Positions 52,175 through 61,295 of a DNA stretch of 64,000 nt are shown here, one piece after another (positions within the stretch are counted from its first letter, which is position 1; every line of letters starts with the position of its first letter). This DNA is from Williamsia soli (GTDB taxonomy: Bacteria; Actinomycetota; Actinomycetes; Mycobacteriales; Mycobacteriaceae). The position numbers and the translations under genes were made by a program. The DNA lies in contig NZ_JAFRDR010000001.1 in NCBI RefSeq assembly GCF_017377795.1, positions 949,369-1,013,368 on the forward strand. Direction: 5' to 3'. Under the pieces are notes generated by a model. It had not been told where the DNA came from. It did not search any database and saw nothing but the letters and a program-made list of their open reading frames with translations.

Positions 52175-53766
52175 GCCGGGAACGGCTGCGCCGACGCGGT
52201 TCTGCTTCCGATCACGCTGAAACCGCCGCGTCCGTCACGGGAGGGCACCGTGGCCACCACAGCGCCGTCCACCCAGATCCTGGTCTCCTGCGGCGACACC
52301 GTGATCGTGACGCCGTGGGTGGCACCGGCCCGGATCACCGCGCTGGCCAGTGTTCGGTTGGCGCTGTCGGTGACGGTGGCGCGGTCCTGACCGACCATCA
52401 GCCGCACCGACTGATCGGTGCCGGAGCCGGTACGCACCCGCAACCCGGCGGACATGCCGCGGCGGAGGTCGACGGCGGTGCCGGTCAACGTGTAGTTCGT
52501 CCACTGGTCGGTGCGTTGTGCGGCCCACAGCGCCTCGGTGTAGGTCAGGGTGTCGGCGTCGAACCGAACGATGCCCGAGGCCAATTCCCTGTCGTCGACC
52601 GGACCACGGAAGTAGCGTCCGGGTTCGAGCCAGCTGCTGTCGACCGCAACGGGGTCCATCGCGGCCACCGGCAGGGTCTGGGCACTGCGCATGCGGTCGA
52701 ACAGTTGGCGCTCGGTGTCTCCGCGTTTGATCTCCAGTCTTTCGAGCGGGGTGACCTGTTCGGCGGAGACCGGCGCCGGCCCGATCGCGTGGCTCTGATT
52801 GGTGAAGGCGGCAACGTAGTGATCGCGGATGATCTGCGACGAGATCTCGACAGCAGAGTTGCTGATGCGCGAGCTCGGAGCCGAGAACGGGTAGGAAAAC
52901 AGTTGGGGCGCAGGCAGGTCGTGGTCGGCGAACTTCTGTCCAGACGCCTCGACGTCGAGAAGCATGCGCTCGCGGAACTGGGCATCGTCTTCGACCTGGC
53001 CGTTGAATGTTTCGTGCGCCGCCATGGTCGGGAGTAGTTGGCCGTTCTCGGTGGTGCGGTAGTGCAGATCGTCGGTGTGGGATTGGAAAGACCAGCGCCC
53101 CGAGTCGTGCATCCTGTTGATCTGTTGCCAGGTCAGGTAGTACGGCTGCCGGGTGCTCACCGATGAGGTGATCAGGAAACTCACAGCGCTGAAGCCGTAG
53201 TCGCCGAGGATGGTGTCGGCGTACTTGTAGAGGCCGGAGGTGCCGTCGTCGAAGGTGATCACCACAGATTGCTCCGGTGGGGTGGAGGTCCCGAGCAGGT
53301 AATCGGTGTACTGCTCGCCGGTCAAGGTGCGGTAGCCGGCGGTGTGCAGCATCTTCATCTGCGCGGCAAAGGCGTCCGGGGTGATGACGTACTCGCCGGC
53401 ATCGGGGTCGTTGCTGATGTCGTGGTAGGTCAGCACCAGGGGTGCGGCGCCGAATCCTGCTCCGAGACGGGCGGTGTTCTCGGCAGCCCACCCTGCGTAC
53501 AACGCGGTGTCCTCGGAGGTGAAGGTGGGTGCAACTGTGTCTTCGCGGAAGCCGATGTACCTCTGCCACCACCAGATACCGACTGCCGAGGCGACGAGTG
53601 ACACCACGACACCGATCGCCAGAACCCGGACGATGAGCGCTGTGAATCGGTGCCCGATATGCCCGCGGACGGTCGGCGGTCCGAGCTCGGGCATCAACGC
53701 CGCTCCGCGCGAGCGGGTGATGTTCGCCTGCGCGGTCGCGGCGCGATCTCGTCCGAGTAGCTTCAT
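52144..53766 (-). CDS. Membrane-anchored polysaccharide deacetylase (PgaB/IcaB-like)
   Basis: 540 residues. N-terminal helix about 37-60. NodB-type domain about 105-345: 'LVLTYHDISNDP', metal-binding 'VITFDDGTSGLYKYADTIL', and His pair in 'FQSHTDDLHY'. This matches deacetylases that act on beta-1,6-GlcNAc polymers. The C-terminal 160 residues form a beta domain ('GIVRFDADTLTYTEALW', 'ETRIWVDGAVVATVPS'), perhaps a glycan-binding module. Start ATG 53766 overlaps the microprotein stop. Confidence 0.88.
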   Translation of the reverse strand: MKLLGRDRAATAQANITRSRGAALMPELGPPTVRGHIGHRFTALIVRVLAIGVVVSLVASAVGIWWWQRYIGFREDTVAPTFTSEDTALYAGWAAENTARLGAGFGAAPLVLTYHDISNDPDAGEYVITPDAFAAQMKMLHTAGYRTLTGEQYTDYLLGTSTPPEQSVVITFDDGTSGLYKYADTILGDYGFSAVSFLITSSVSTRQPYYLTWQQINRMHDSGRWSFQSHTDDLHYRTTENGQLLPTMAAHETFNGQVEDDAQFRERMLLDVEASGQKFADHDLPAPQLFSYPFSAPSSRISNSAVEISSQIIRDHYVAAFTNQSHAIGPAPVSAEQVTPLERLEIKRGDTERQLFDRMRSAQTLPVAAMDPVAVDSSWLEPGRYFRGPVDDRELASGIVRFDADTLTYTEALWAAQRTDQWTNYTLTGTAVDLRRGMSAGLRVRTGSGTDQSVRLMVGQDRATVTDSANRTLASAVIRAGATHGVTITVSPQETRIWVDGAVVATVPSRDGRGGFSVIGSRTASAQPFPAWTDLQIAPR

Positions 53767-53870
53767 ATCAGCGTTCCTCGGCTGAGCACGAAGATGTAGA
53801 CCACGACGGCCAATGCGATGAACGCGACACTGAACAGCGCGCGCAGGAGCTTTCTGGTCGTCAGGTTCAC
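53763..53870 (-). CDS. 35-residue single-helix microprotein of the polysaccharide operon
   Basis: GTG 53870 overlaps the synthase stop (GTGA), and its TGA overlaps the deacetylase ATG (ATGA). It reads 'VNLTTRKLLRALFSVAFIAL' (first 20) and ends 'FVLSRGTLI': basic start, one membrane helix, short outer end. In pga/ica operons a small membrane protein (PgaD/IcaD) supports the synthase; this may be a minimal counterpart. Confidence 0.65.
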   Translation of the reverse strand: MNLTTRKLLRALFSVAFIALAVVVYIFVLSRGTLI

Positions 53871-55372
53871 AGCGACCTCGACCAGATGTTGCGCCGAATC
53901 GTCAGCAATGAGTAGGGCAGGAGCCAGGACAGACAGAGCGTGGAGATGAGTCCCATCAGTGGCCGGTAGCGCCATCGGGTCGAGTTGGGGTTGTCGACGG
54001 CGAACGCCACGGCCCAGGCGCAGCCTTTGATGAAGATGCCGCCCAGGTAGAGAGCGGTCAGTAACCACAGTCCGTTGACGGGCGCCCAGATCATGTGCCG
54101 GATCGCCATCAGTGGCGCAGCCGCGACCCAGACAGCGTGCCCGTAGTAGAGCACGGACGGCTGAAGCCCTCTGCGCCACATGAACGTTCCGGAGAAGCAC
54201 AGGTTGCGGATGAAGCTTTTCTTCCAGCGCACCTGTTGCTTGAAGAAGGCGCGGGGTGACTCGGGCACAACCGTCCACACCTTGGCCGAGCGCACGTAGC
54301 CGACCCGCCATTTGCGCTCGGGGTAGTCGACCGCGGCAACGAACGGAGACTCGGGGTACTGCTCTTTGAGCGCTCGGCCCCGCCACTTCTGGCCCAGGAC
54401 GTATCCGGTGAGCTGGCGGTCGGTGGCGAACTTGAACTCGCCGCCGAGAAAGCGGTCATTGGCCCACGCCGGCAAGTAGTTCCAGATGGCGTCGCGGCGG
54501 AACACCGCCAGCGGCCCGGATACGCACGTCACCGACCCGACGGAGGCTTCGGCGGCTTTGACGACGCGGAACGATCCCTCGTACCAGGTGTCCTGGATTT
54601 TCGTCAGCAGGGTGGAGTCGGCGTTGAGGGCGCGCGCATGTCCCGACACCGCACCGAGGTCCGCCTCGGACACCAGGGCGGCGACGCAGCGCCGCACCGC
54701 GTCCGGTGCCAGGACGCAGTCGGAGTCGGTGAACGCGATCACCTCACCCGTGGCCACCTCGGCGCCGCGAACCAGGGCGTTCTTCTTCCCGACGTTGCGC
54801 TCGAGTTCGATCAGCGTGAAGTTCAGCTCGGTGGTGAGGTGTCGCAGGATCTCGGTGGTGCCATCGGTGGAGGCGTCGTCGACGACGATGACCTCGAGGT
54901 CGGGATAGTCGGACTCGACCATCGACCGTACGCAGCGCTCGATCACGTCGCATTCGTCTTTGATTGCCACCAGGAAGCTCACGGTCGGCACCGCGTGCAG
55001 GGGTGGAAAACTGAGCGGCGCAACGTGGTTGGAGTGTCGTGACTCGGCTGGATCTTCGTATCGTGCGTAGGCGAGGACGAAGGCGTAGATGGTCGACGAC
55101 AACACCGCGAACCCGTACAACATGATCCACGGGTCGAAGATGATCTCCGGGAACTGCCGAGCCAGCAGAGCGAACAGCGGTGTCAGCGCGAGTATCGCGA
55201 CCAGGAACTTGGCAGCCCTACGGACGTGTGGGTCCCAGTTGTCGAACCATCGACGTCGCGGTCGCGGAGCGCCCCACTTGTCTGCATCTATCCGCGCGGC
55301 TGACCCCGTGGGCGGCGTCCATGTCTGTACCGGCTCGGTCCGCGATGACTGAGCCGAGTGGTGAATAACCAT
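53867..55372 (-). CDS. Family 2 glycosyltransferase, PgaC/HAS/NodC-like membrane polysaccharide synthase
   Basis: 501 residues. Two N-terminal helices (about 52-72, 82-104), catalytic domain 128-390, then about four C-terminal helices. Catalytic marks: D165/D166 in 'VIVVDDAST', D216-x-D218 in 'AFTDSDCV', 'FATDRQLTGYVL' near 315-326 as in hyaluronan and chitin synthases, and QQVRW at 379-383. It should polymerise and extrude a beta-linked amino-sugar or uronate polymer. The stop of the upstream dehydrogenase lies 3 bases before its ATG. Confidence 0.93.
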   Translation of the reverse strand: MVIHHSAQSSRTEPVQTWTPPTGSAARIDADKWGAPRPRRRWFDNWDPHVRRAAKFLVAILALTPLFALLARQFPEIIFDPWIMLYGFAVLSSTIYAFVLAYARYEDPAESRHSNHVAPLSFPPLHAVPTVSFLVAIKDECDVIERCVRSMVESDYPDLEVIVVDDASTDGTTEILRHLTTELNFTLIELERNVGKKNALVRGAEVATGEVIAFTDSDCVLAPDAVRRCVAALVSEADLGAVSGHARALNADSTLLTKIQDTWYEGSFRVVKAAEASVGSVTCVSGPLAVFRRDAIWNYLPAWANDRFLGGEFKFATDRQLTGYVLGQKWRGRALKEQYPESPFVAAVDYPERKWRVGYVRSAKVWTVVPESPRAFFKQQVRWKKSFIRNLCFSGTFMWRRGLQPSVLYYGHAVWVAAAPLMAIRHMIWAPVNGLWLLTALYLGGIFIKGCAWAVAFAVDNPNSTRWRYRPLMGLISTLCLSWLLPYSLLTIRRNIWSRSL

Positions 55373-55375
55373 CTG

Positions 55376-56653
55376 TCAGTGCATATCCGGGATGAGACGG
55401 GCCTCGGAACGAAAGGTCATGTCCAGCACCTGCGGCCGGTCGGTGTCGTGATCTGAGGTCCACCAATCGGTCTCACCCGGATGGACGGTGTGCACAAGAA
55501 TGAGGTCTGCCGATTCGGCGGCTTCGCTCGAAGAGGTCGGAACCCGTTGTCCGTCAATGGTGATGGCAGGGACGTAGGCGTCCGAGTAGGTGACCATGGC
55601 ACCGGCGCGAGTGAGGTCGGCGATGATTTCCAGGGCGGGGGACTCACGTACGTCGGCGACACCGGGCTTGTACGCAACACCGACGATGTGCACACGGGAG
55701 CCGGCCAGCGGCCGACCCGCATCGGCCAGTCGGGCGCGGATCTTGCTGACGATCGCCGACGGGCGTTGCACGATGCCGGTCATCGCTGCCTCGGTGATCG
55801 GGGCGCTGCCCCTGGTGCGCCGCAGCTGCCACAGCAGGTAGTGGGGATCGCAGGGAATGCAGTGTCCGCCGACGCCGGGCCCCGGTGTGAACTTCATGAA
55901 GCCGTACGGCTTCGTCGCCGCGGCGTCGATGATCTCGGTGATCGGTAGCCCCATCGATTCCGCGACCTCCGCGAACTCGTTGGCGAAGGCGATGTTGACG
56001 GCGCGGAAGGTGTTCTCGAGCAGCTTCGCCATCTCGGCGACCTCGGGGGAGGACACTTCGTGCAGTTCGGCAGCGGTGGCGGCCAGGGTGTCTGCCGCGT
56101 GATGGGTACATGACGGGGTGACGCCGCCGACCACGCGCGGGGTGGCGGTCGGAGAGTGGCCGGTGACACCGGGGTCGATGCGCTCAGGCGAGAAGGCGAC
56201 GAAGACATCCTGGCCCACCGCGAAGCCGCGATCTGTCAACGGATCGACCAGCAGTTCACGGGTGCAACCGACGTAGGTCGTCGAGGTCAGGATGATGCTC
56301 TGACCACCTCTCGCCTGGGCGACCACGGTCGTGCAGGCCGAATGCAGGGCTGTGAGATCCGGCGCCTGGCTCTCGTCGACCGGGGTGGGTACGCACACGA
56401 TGACGGTGTCGGCCTCACGGATCTGGTTCGCATCGAGGGTGAGTTCGAGAAGTCCGGAGTCCAGGTCGGTACGCAGTCGGGCGAGATCGGCCGGTGGGAG
56501 GTCGATGTTCGCATCGGCGATGTTGGTGAGGCGCTCGACGGCTACGTCGAAGCCGATCACTCGGTGGCCTGCCGCGACGAGCGACATCGCCGTCGGTATG
56601 CCGACATATCCCAAACCGACTACCGCAACCACAGCATTGCCTGAACGGTCCAT
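55376..56653 (-). CDS. Nucleotide-sugar dehydrogenase (UDP-sugar 6-dehydrogenase family)
   Basis: 425 residues from ATG 56653, with AAAGG upstream; an earlier ATG at 56716 is less likely. NAD fold 'VVGLGYVGIPTAMSLVAAG', 'VIVCVPTPVDES', 'FSPERIDPG', and catalytic Cys in 'GVGGHCIPCDPHYLL'. The pattern fits WecC-like UDP-HexNAc dehydrogenases slightly better than UDP-glucose dehydrogenase. It makes the uronic-acid precursor for the synthase that follows. Confidence 0.92.
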   Translation of the reverse strand: MDRSGNAVVAVVGLGYVGIPTAMSLVAAGHRVIGFDVAVERLTNIADANIDLPPADLARLRTDLDSGLLELTLDANQIREADTVIVCVPTPVDESQAPDLTALHSACTTVVAQARGGQSIILTSTTYVGCTRELLVDPLTDRGFAVGQDVFVAFSPERIDPGVTGHSPTATPRVVGGVTPSCTHHAADTLAATAAELHEVSSPEVAEMAKLLENTFRAVNIAFANEFAEVAESMGLPITEIIDAAATKPYGFMKFTPGPGVGGHCIPCDPHYLLWQLRRTRGSAPITEAAMTGIVQRPSAIVSKIRARLADAGRPLAGSRVHIVGVAYKPGVADVRESPALEIIADLTRAGAMVTYSDAYVPAITIDGQRVPTSSSEAAESADLILVHTVHPGETDWWTSDHDTDRPQVLDMTFRSEARLIPDMH

Positions 56654-57333
56654 TACTTTGCCTTTCGAAATCGCCGCGGATCTATTCGGGGCAGGGCGTC
56701 GCTCAGGGCGATGCAATCCGGTGACGAAGACTTCGATCTGATTGAGCGTTCGAGAAAAAATGCACTCAGATCAACATCGATGGTGACTCCGCACAGCTGG
56801 TGTTCGCGCAGTTTTACGCGACTTCCTACCGAGATCCGTCGCAAACTGTACTCGAAACAGGCCAAAATCCCCGCTCGAGAACTGAATTACCGCTGATTCA
56901 TCTGTTGGGCCCACAGGCTAGGACGGCGGTCTCCAGTCGACTGCCCAAGTTTAGGCGATTCGAATTTGACACACCACTCATTGAAATAAGCACGGCAATG
57001 TAATTGCAGACAATTTGCAACTCGGGGGTCGACCCAGCCGTTGCCGGTATTTTCGATGAGACGTAAGCGAACTTATGACCGTAACGGTCGTCGATGGCTG
57101 CAGTTCACTGCGCCACGACCCCGGGATGCCCGTCGATGCGCTGTAGGTTCTGCACTTCGGTTCTAGTTAATCGACCGCCGTCCCTTGAGAACCCAGTCAT
57201 TGAAACAGCACCGGCGACGGCTGTGCGCTGGAAGTTCCCACTATCTGAGACGACGGGTGCGGACCAAGGGGCAACCGGTGATTGCTGTTGTCCGGCAATG
57301 ACATAGACGATCAGAAGTTCGGACGGAGTCGGC
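56654..57333. other. 680-base gene-poor region upstream of the exopolysaccharide operon
   Basis: I find no supported gene. It must contain the operon promoter on the minus strand. AT-rich patches lie near 56740-56770, 56950-57020 and 57060-57085. No clear operator or riboswitch motif recognised. Confidence 0.55.
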
Positions 57334-57984
57334 CTAGTCGGGCTGTCCGCGCTCGAGAGATTCAAGCGATTCGACATAGGGCGGCAACCGTTTGCCGTCG
57401 AACGGCTCGAACCAGTTGTCGAACTCCGCGGAGGCTTCACCGCGGCGAACAGGTCCGGTATCGCTCTCATTGGGGCCGTAGAGGTGGTCGTGATCGGCGC
57501 CCGCCAGCAATTCTCGTGCCAACGTGGAACGCCAGTCGTCCGCCAGGTCGAGGCCGTAGGTGTCTTTGTAGAACTGGACGTGGTCGACCAAGACACGAAT
57601 GAGTAGTTCTTGGGCGACGCAGTCCGGTGGCGACCACTCTCGGGTCAACCGGGCGAACAGGTCGGCTGCCGCGACTATCAGCTTCTGTACGAACCGATAG
57701 TCGTACTCGTGCGCGAAACGTCTGGGTAGAAAGGGCAGGATGGTCCCGTCGGTGGTCAGCCACACCTCGGGATCGGCCGTGGACCTGCCTGCCAGGTCTT
57801 CGAAGAGCCCATCCGTTACATAGTAGGAGGCAACCCACAATGCGGCCGAGAGGGCGTCAGCTTGCTGCTGCTGGACCGCCCGCGCAGTGGGGTCGCGTTC
57901 CATGGGATCGACGCCGAGGAGCTCAGGTGGGATGCCTGAGACCCGGCGGGCGGTGTGCATGAATGTGGTCGTCGTTTCACCCAT
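57334..57984 (-). CDS. Protein of unknown function
   Basis: 216 residues from ATG 57984. Soluble and helical ('YRFVQKLIVAAADLFARLT', 'VAQELLIRVLVDHVQFY'), rich in Asp, Glu and Trp, with no signal peptide. No family recognised. Confidence 0.65.
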   Translation of the reverse strand: MGETTTTFMHTARRVSGIPPELLGVDPMERDPTARAVQQQQADALSAALWVASYYVTDGLFEDLAGRSTADPEVWLTTDGTILPFLPRRFAHEYDYRFVQKLIVAAADLFARLTREWSPPDCVAQELLIRVLVDHVQFYKDTYGLDLADDWRSTLARELLAGADHDHLYGPNESDTGPVRRGEASAEFDNWFEPFDGKRLPPYVESLESLERGQPD

Positions 57985-58339
57985 TCGAGGCCCCCACGAA
58001 GATAAGTCAGGTTACGGCGCACGTATCTCGACGCGATCAAATCCTGGTCAATGGAAGTCTGCCCAAGGCTGGGTAGAGCTAAACGCGCGCGGCACATTCT
58101 GGGGATGCTTGCCCGGTCAACTTTGAGGCATAGCAACGGCCGGGCGTCTAATTATTCAGCCGTGCGAGAGGGGCGTAGCGAAGTCTCTCGGAGAGTGAGA
58201 TTTTTATTCGCAGTAACGAGGCAAACGTCGTCTGATGGGAAGGCTCGTGTGCGCCTCTGTTGCCGGCGATGTCACGCACGCAGGGAGTGCGGGATGTTCA
58301 TTGGTGCCGTAGATCCGGCCAAATTCGTTGAGCGGGGGA
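57985..58339. other. 355-base region without a supported gene
   Basis: Contains an inverted repeat CGAGAG...CTCTCG near 58168-58193, followed within 20 bases by TTTTTATT, so a plus-strand terminator-like structure is possible. Nothing else seen. Confidence 0.4.
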
Positions 58340-58501
58340 TTATCTCGGAATGCGCAAAACCCAAGGCAGCAACGCGGAAGACGCCTGCGCATTGATCTGC
58401 TCTCGATCGTCAGCGCGCTTGACCATCCGGCCGATGGCCAACGCGACAGCGATAGACGCCAGTACCCAGACGACGGCCCCGATGCCGCTCAACCACCACA
58501 T
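58340..58501 (-). CDS. Small 'MWW' membrane protein, copy 1
   Basis: 53 residues from ATG 58501. Starts 'MWWLSGIGAVVWVLA', continues with a second hydrophobic part and a polar tail with 'RADDRE'. Aligns closely with the plus-strand protein at 58881 (W-W, I-G-A-V, W-V-L, V-A-L-x-I-G, A-D). No good ribosome site. Confidence 0.55.
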   Translation of the reverse strand: MWWLSGIGAVVWVLASIAVALAIGRMVKRADDREQINAQASSALLPWVLRIPR

Positions 58502-58880
58502 TCGCAAAATTATGACTATCGAGAACTGGAAAAGAAAGCCAGATCGAAGAATTGATTGTGACGATCACGAATTGCTCGCTAGTGCCGGAATTTCAGGCCT
58601 TGCGATCCCATTGAGCGGGGGATGAAGCCAAGAATGCGGCCGTCCTGAGAATGATCGGCGCCGAACAGTAGGGGCGTCGCCTCGCGCACCGACTTCGACA
58701 CCCGTGAGGTCGCAAATGGTGCTCGAGAGATTGGAAACTCGATTCTGATTCGACAGTCATCTGCGGTGCCCGATGTACTCGCACTTTCGCCGGAAGCCGT
58801 GCACCAATGACTCGATCATGTGACCGACACGTAATCCTTTCGACGCTGTTTGATGTCCTTTCCTGTCCATACTGAATGGC
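58502..58880. other. 379-base intergenic region between the paralogous small genes
   Basis: No coding sequence that I can support. No repeats or hairpins of note. Confidence 0.4.
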
Positions 58881-59180
58881 ATGTGGTGGATCGCTATCGG
58901 AGCCGTCTTCTGGGTGCTGATGGCGATGATGGTTGCCCTGCTCATCGGACAGGTGGTCAGCCATGCCGATCTCGAGGACGAAGCCGTTGCGCTCCGTCGG
59001 CAAGGTCGAGGTCGAACCTGCGTCTTCTTCGCTGACAATGCGAACTGCACTACGGCACGGGGAGTCGCTGAAGTTCATATGAACAAGCGACGGCATCAGG
59101 TTCAGGCGTCAATCACTGCATCACGTTGTTGCACAACAATTGTGACTCCATGTGCGGGTGGAGGATGGGGCTACCCCTGA
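58881..59180 (+). CDS. Small 'MWW' membrane protein, copy 2, with extended tail
   Basis: 99 residues from ATG 58881. The first 35 ('MWWIAIGAVFWVLMAMM', then 'VALLIGQVVSHADLED') match the minus-strand copy at 58501. The remaining 60 residues are basic and Cys-rich and look unlike a normal domain, so the gene may have lost its original stop by a frameshift. Confidence 0.5.
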   Translation: MWWIAIGAVFWVLMAMMVALLIGQVVSHADLEDEAVALRRQGRGRTCVFFADNANCTTARGVAEVHMNKRRHQVQASITASRCCTTIVTPCAGGGWGYP

Positions 59181-59253
59181 TATGCGAATCTGGCCCCAGT
59201 AACGGACAATCATTCGAGACGTCCGTCGAGGGTCAATCGAAGAGTCGGGGAGT

Positions 59254-60297
59254 ATGAAGAAGGTCATTCGTTTAGTTACCTGCGCGGCGTTGGCCGCGTG
59301 TCTCGCTGTGAGCGCACCGACGGTGGGGGCCGCACCGGAGGCACCGGACTCGAGCGCCACCTCCAGCGGCGACATCGGATACTGGGATCAACAGTTGGCA
59401 CAGCGAGATCGATCGATATTGAACCGAGCTGCGGTGGGAACGGAACGAGAATCTGTGGTGCAGGTGTACTCAACCGCGATGAACCGCTCGGTGCCTGTGC
59501 ATATTCGGCGACCCAAGGACACGGCAACGCCGGCCCCGGTTCTCTACCTGCTCGATGGTGGCGCCAGGTACGCCTCCACCGACATCGCCCAGTACCTCGA
59601 CAACGCCCACGTCAACATCGTGTCGCCCGCAGGCGGTATCAACGCCTACTGGACGGACTGGAAGAGTCCCGATCCCGATCTGGGTGTCGCCAAGTGGGAG
59701 ACGTTCATGACCAAGGAACTCCCGCCGGTGATTGACAACATGCTCGGAACCACCGGGCGTAACGCGGTGGCAGGGATGTCACGTGTAGGAACGTCAGCCC
59801 TGCAGTTAGCGATCGCGAAACCTGGCCTCTATGACGGTGTTGCTGCCTACAGCGCGTGTGCAAACGTCAGCGATCCAGTTGGGCAGGCGTTGATCCGGAT
59901 CACCATGAACCACGTCGGGGTGGGAGACCCGGAAAACATGTACGGGCCGTCGAACGATCCGGAATGGGCTGCTCACGATCCGTGGGTTCATGCCGAACGT
60001 TTGCGAGGCACGGCAGTCTTCTTGTCGGCGGGCAGTGGCCTGCCGGGCCAATACGATCGGCTGAACGACTCCTACATCGGTGGCGATATAGCCAAGTTGG
60101 CGGACCAGATCATCGCTGGTGGCGCGATCGAGGCGGTGACCAACGGGTGCACCCGCGCGTTCGCGATCCGTTTGACTGCACTGGGTATGCGTCCGACCAC
60201 GCACTTCCGGTTGACGGGCACCCACGCCTGGAGTTACTGGAACGATGATTTCCATGCCTCGTGGCCGATGCTGTCGAGGTCGCTGGGCTTGGGCTGA
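59254..60297 (+). CDS. Mycolyltransferase/esterase of the antigen 85 (Cmt) family
   Basis: 347 residues. Sec signal peptide ending near 'VGAAPEA'. Alpha/beta hydrolase with 'PVLYLLDGG' near 95, nucleophile Ser176 in 'AVAGMSRVGTSALQLA', an acid likely at E293 in 'AIEAVTNGC', and His324 in 'TGTHAWSYW'. Transfers mycolic acids from trehalose monomycolate to build the outer membrane. The elbow G-M-S-R-V differs from the common G-x-S-M-[AG]. Single gene. Confidence 0.92.
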   Translation: MKKVIRLVTCAALAACLAVSAPTVGAAPEAPDSSATSSGDIGYWDQQLAQRDRSILNRAAVGTERESVVQVYSTAMNRSVPVHIRRPKDTATPAPVLYLLDGGARYASTDIAQYLDNAHVNIVSPAGGINAYWTDWKSPDPDLGVAKWETFMTKELPPVIDNMLGTTGRNAVAGMSRVGTSALQLAIAKPGLYDGVAAYSACANVSDPVGQALIRITMNHVGVGDPENMYGPSNDPEWAAHDPWVHAERLRGTAVFLSAGSGLPGQYDRLNDSYIGGDIAKLADQIIAGGAIEAVTNGCTRAFAIRLTALGMRPTTHFRLTGTHAWSYWNDDFHASWPMLSRSLGLG

Positions 60298-60346
60298 TGC
60301 TCGCGTAGTCAGCGGATGAGTCCGGCCGGGTTTACGATCGGTACCA

Positions 60347-60913
60347 ATGAAGTGGATCCGCAGATTGTTGATCGCAATGTGCGTGGGTCTGGTCGTTCTG
60401 CCTGTGGTGCTGGGTGTTTCGGGTTACATGCTGTTCACCAAGGGCCACATGGATCGGGTGACGAGGGCAGACGCGATCGTTGTCCTTGGAGGTGAGCATG
60501 ACGGCCGTGAAGCGTACGGCCTGGACCTAGCCACACGGGGATACGCCGACACAGTCCTACTTTCGAACCCGTATTGGTCCGGCGACAAGGTCATGAAGAA
60601 GGAATGCGCTGCCTCCACCCCGGAAGTGACGGTCGTTTGCTTCAAGCCGCAACCTGCAACCACTCGTGGCGAGGCCATCTTCACCCAGCAGATGGCAGAA
60701 CGGTTCGGATGGGACCACGTCATCGTCATCAGCTGGCGCTATCACCTCTTGCGGGCACGCTTCGTCTTCTCTGAGTGCTTCACGGGGAAGGTGACCATGA
60801 CTGGCGTACCGCGCGCCTATGACTTCTCACTGGCGAAGTGGGAAAGTGTTTATGCCTACCAGGTAGTGGGCTTTGTGAAGGCAGCGGCGGTGGGCTGCGA
60901 TCGTTTCCTGTAG
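60347..60913 (+). CDS. YdcF/SanA-type DUF218 membrane protein
   Basis: 188 residues. N-terminal helix about 5-30, then the DUF218 core: 'ADAIVVLGGEHDGREAYGLDLA', 'PATTRGEAIFTQQMAERFGWDHVIVISWRYHLLRARFVF' regions, containing the E and the S-x-x-Y-H-x-x-R set. The family acts at the envelope (ElyC/SanA influence on wall precursors). Confidence 0.88.
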   Translation: MKWIRRLLIAMCVGLVVLPVVLGVSGYMLFTKGHMDRVTRADAIVVLGGEHDGREAYGLDLATRGYADTVLLSNPYWSGDKVMKKECAASTPEVTVVCFKPQPATTRGEAIFTQQMAERFGWDHVIVISWRYHLLRARFVFSECFTGKVTMTGVPRAYDFSLAKWESVYAYQVVGFVKAAAVGCDRFL

Positions 60914-60923
60914 CAATCCGTCT

Positions 60924-61295
60924 TCACGTGAGCTTGCCGTACACGGAGTAGATGACGTGACTGATCAAGTAGGCGTCAACGGCTGCGAGTGCAGAAATCG
61001 CGACATTCTGTAGGACGGTCAGAAATACTGCACCCACTCCCTGCACGGAGAAGCGCTGGGGGAGGGTCGACATCACCACAAACGACGAGCTGGCCCCGCA
61101 GAATCCTACTGCCGTGGCGGTCAACGACCACGATGTCTGCGACTCGCCGGCAACGGCGACGGCGAGGAGCGCCGCACTGAATGCGTTCAGTGCGAGGACT
61201 ATCCGCTGGTCGCGCCACGGCAACAGCGTGAGAGCGCAGTAGCCGAACGCGCCACCTGCGGCGCCACCCAGCGTGACTTGGAGGAGGGGACTCAT
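60924..61295 (-). CDS. crcB: FluC/CrcB fluoride channel subunit, second of pair
   Basis: 123 residues from ATG 61295, with GGAGGAGGGG-like context on the complementary strand. Four helices. The family Asn is kept in 'LALNAFSAALLAV'; the G-rich turn reads 'GFCGASSSFVVMS', where a Phe remains. Overlaps the first subunit by 4 bases (ATGA). Confidence 0.85.
   Translation of the reverse strand: MSPLLQVTLGGAAGGAFGYCALTLLPWRDQRIVLALNAFSAALLAVAVAGESQTSWSLTATAVGFCGASSSFVVMSTLPQRFSVQGVGAVFLTVLQNVAISALAAVDAYLISHVIYSVYGKLT

Noticed and set aside
57094..57306. Short frames on both strands in the region upstream of the polysaccharide operon.
   Set aside because: No start context and no recognisable protein pattern; left as non-coding.
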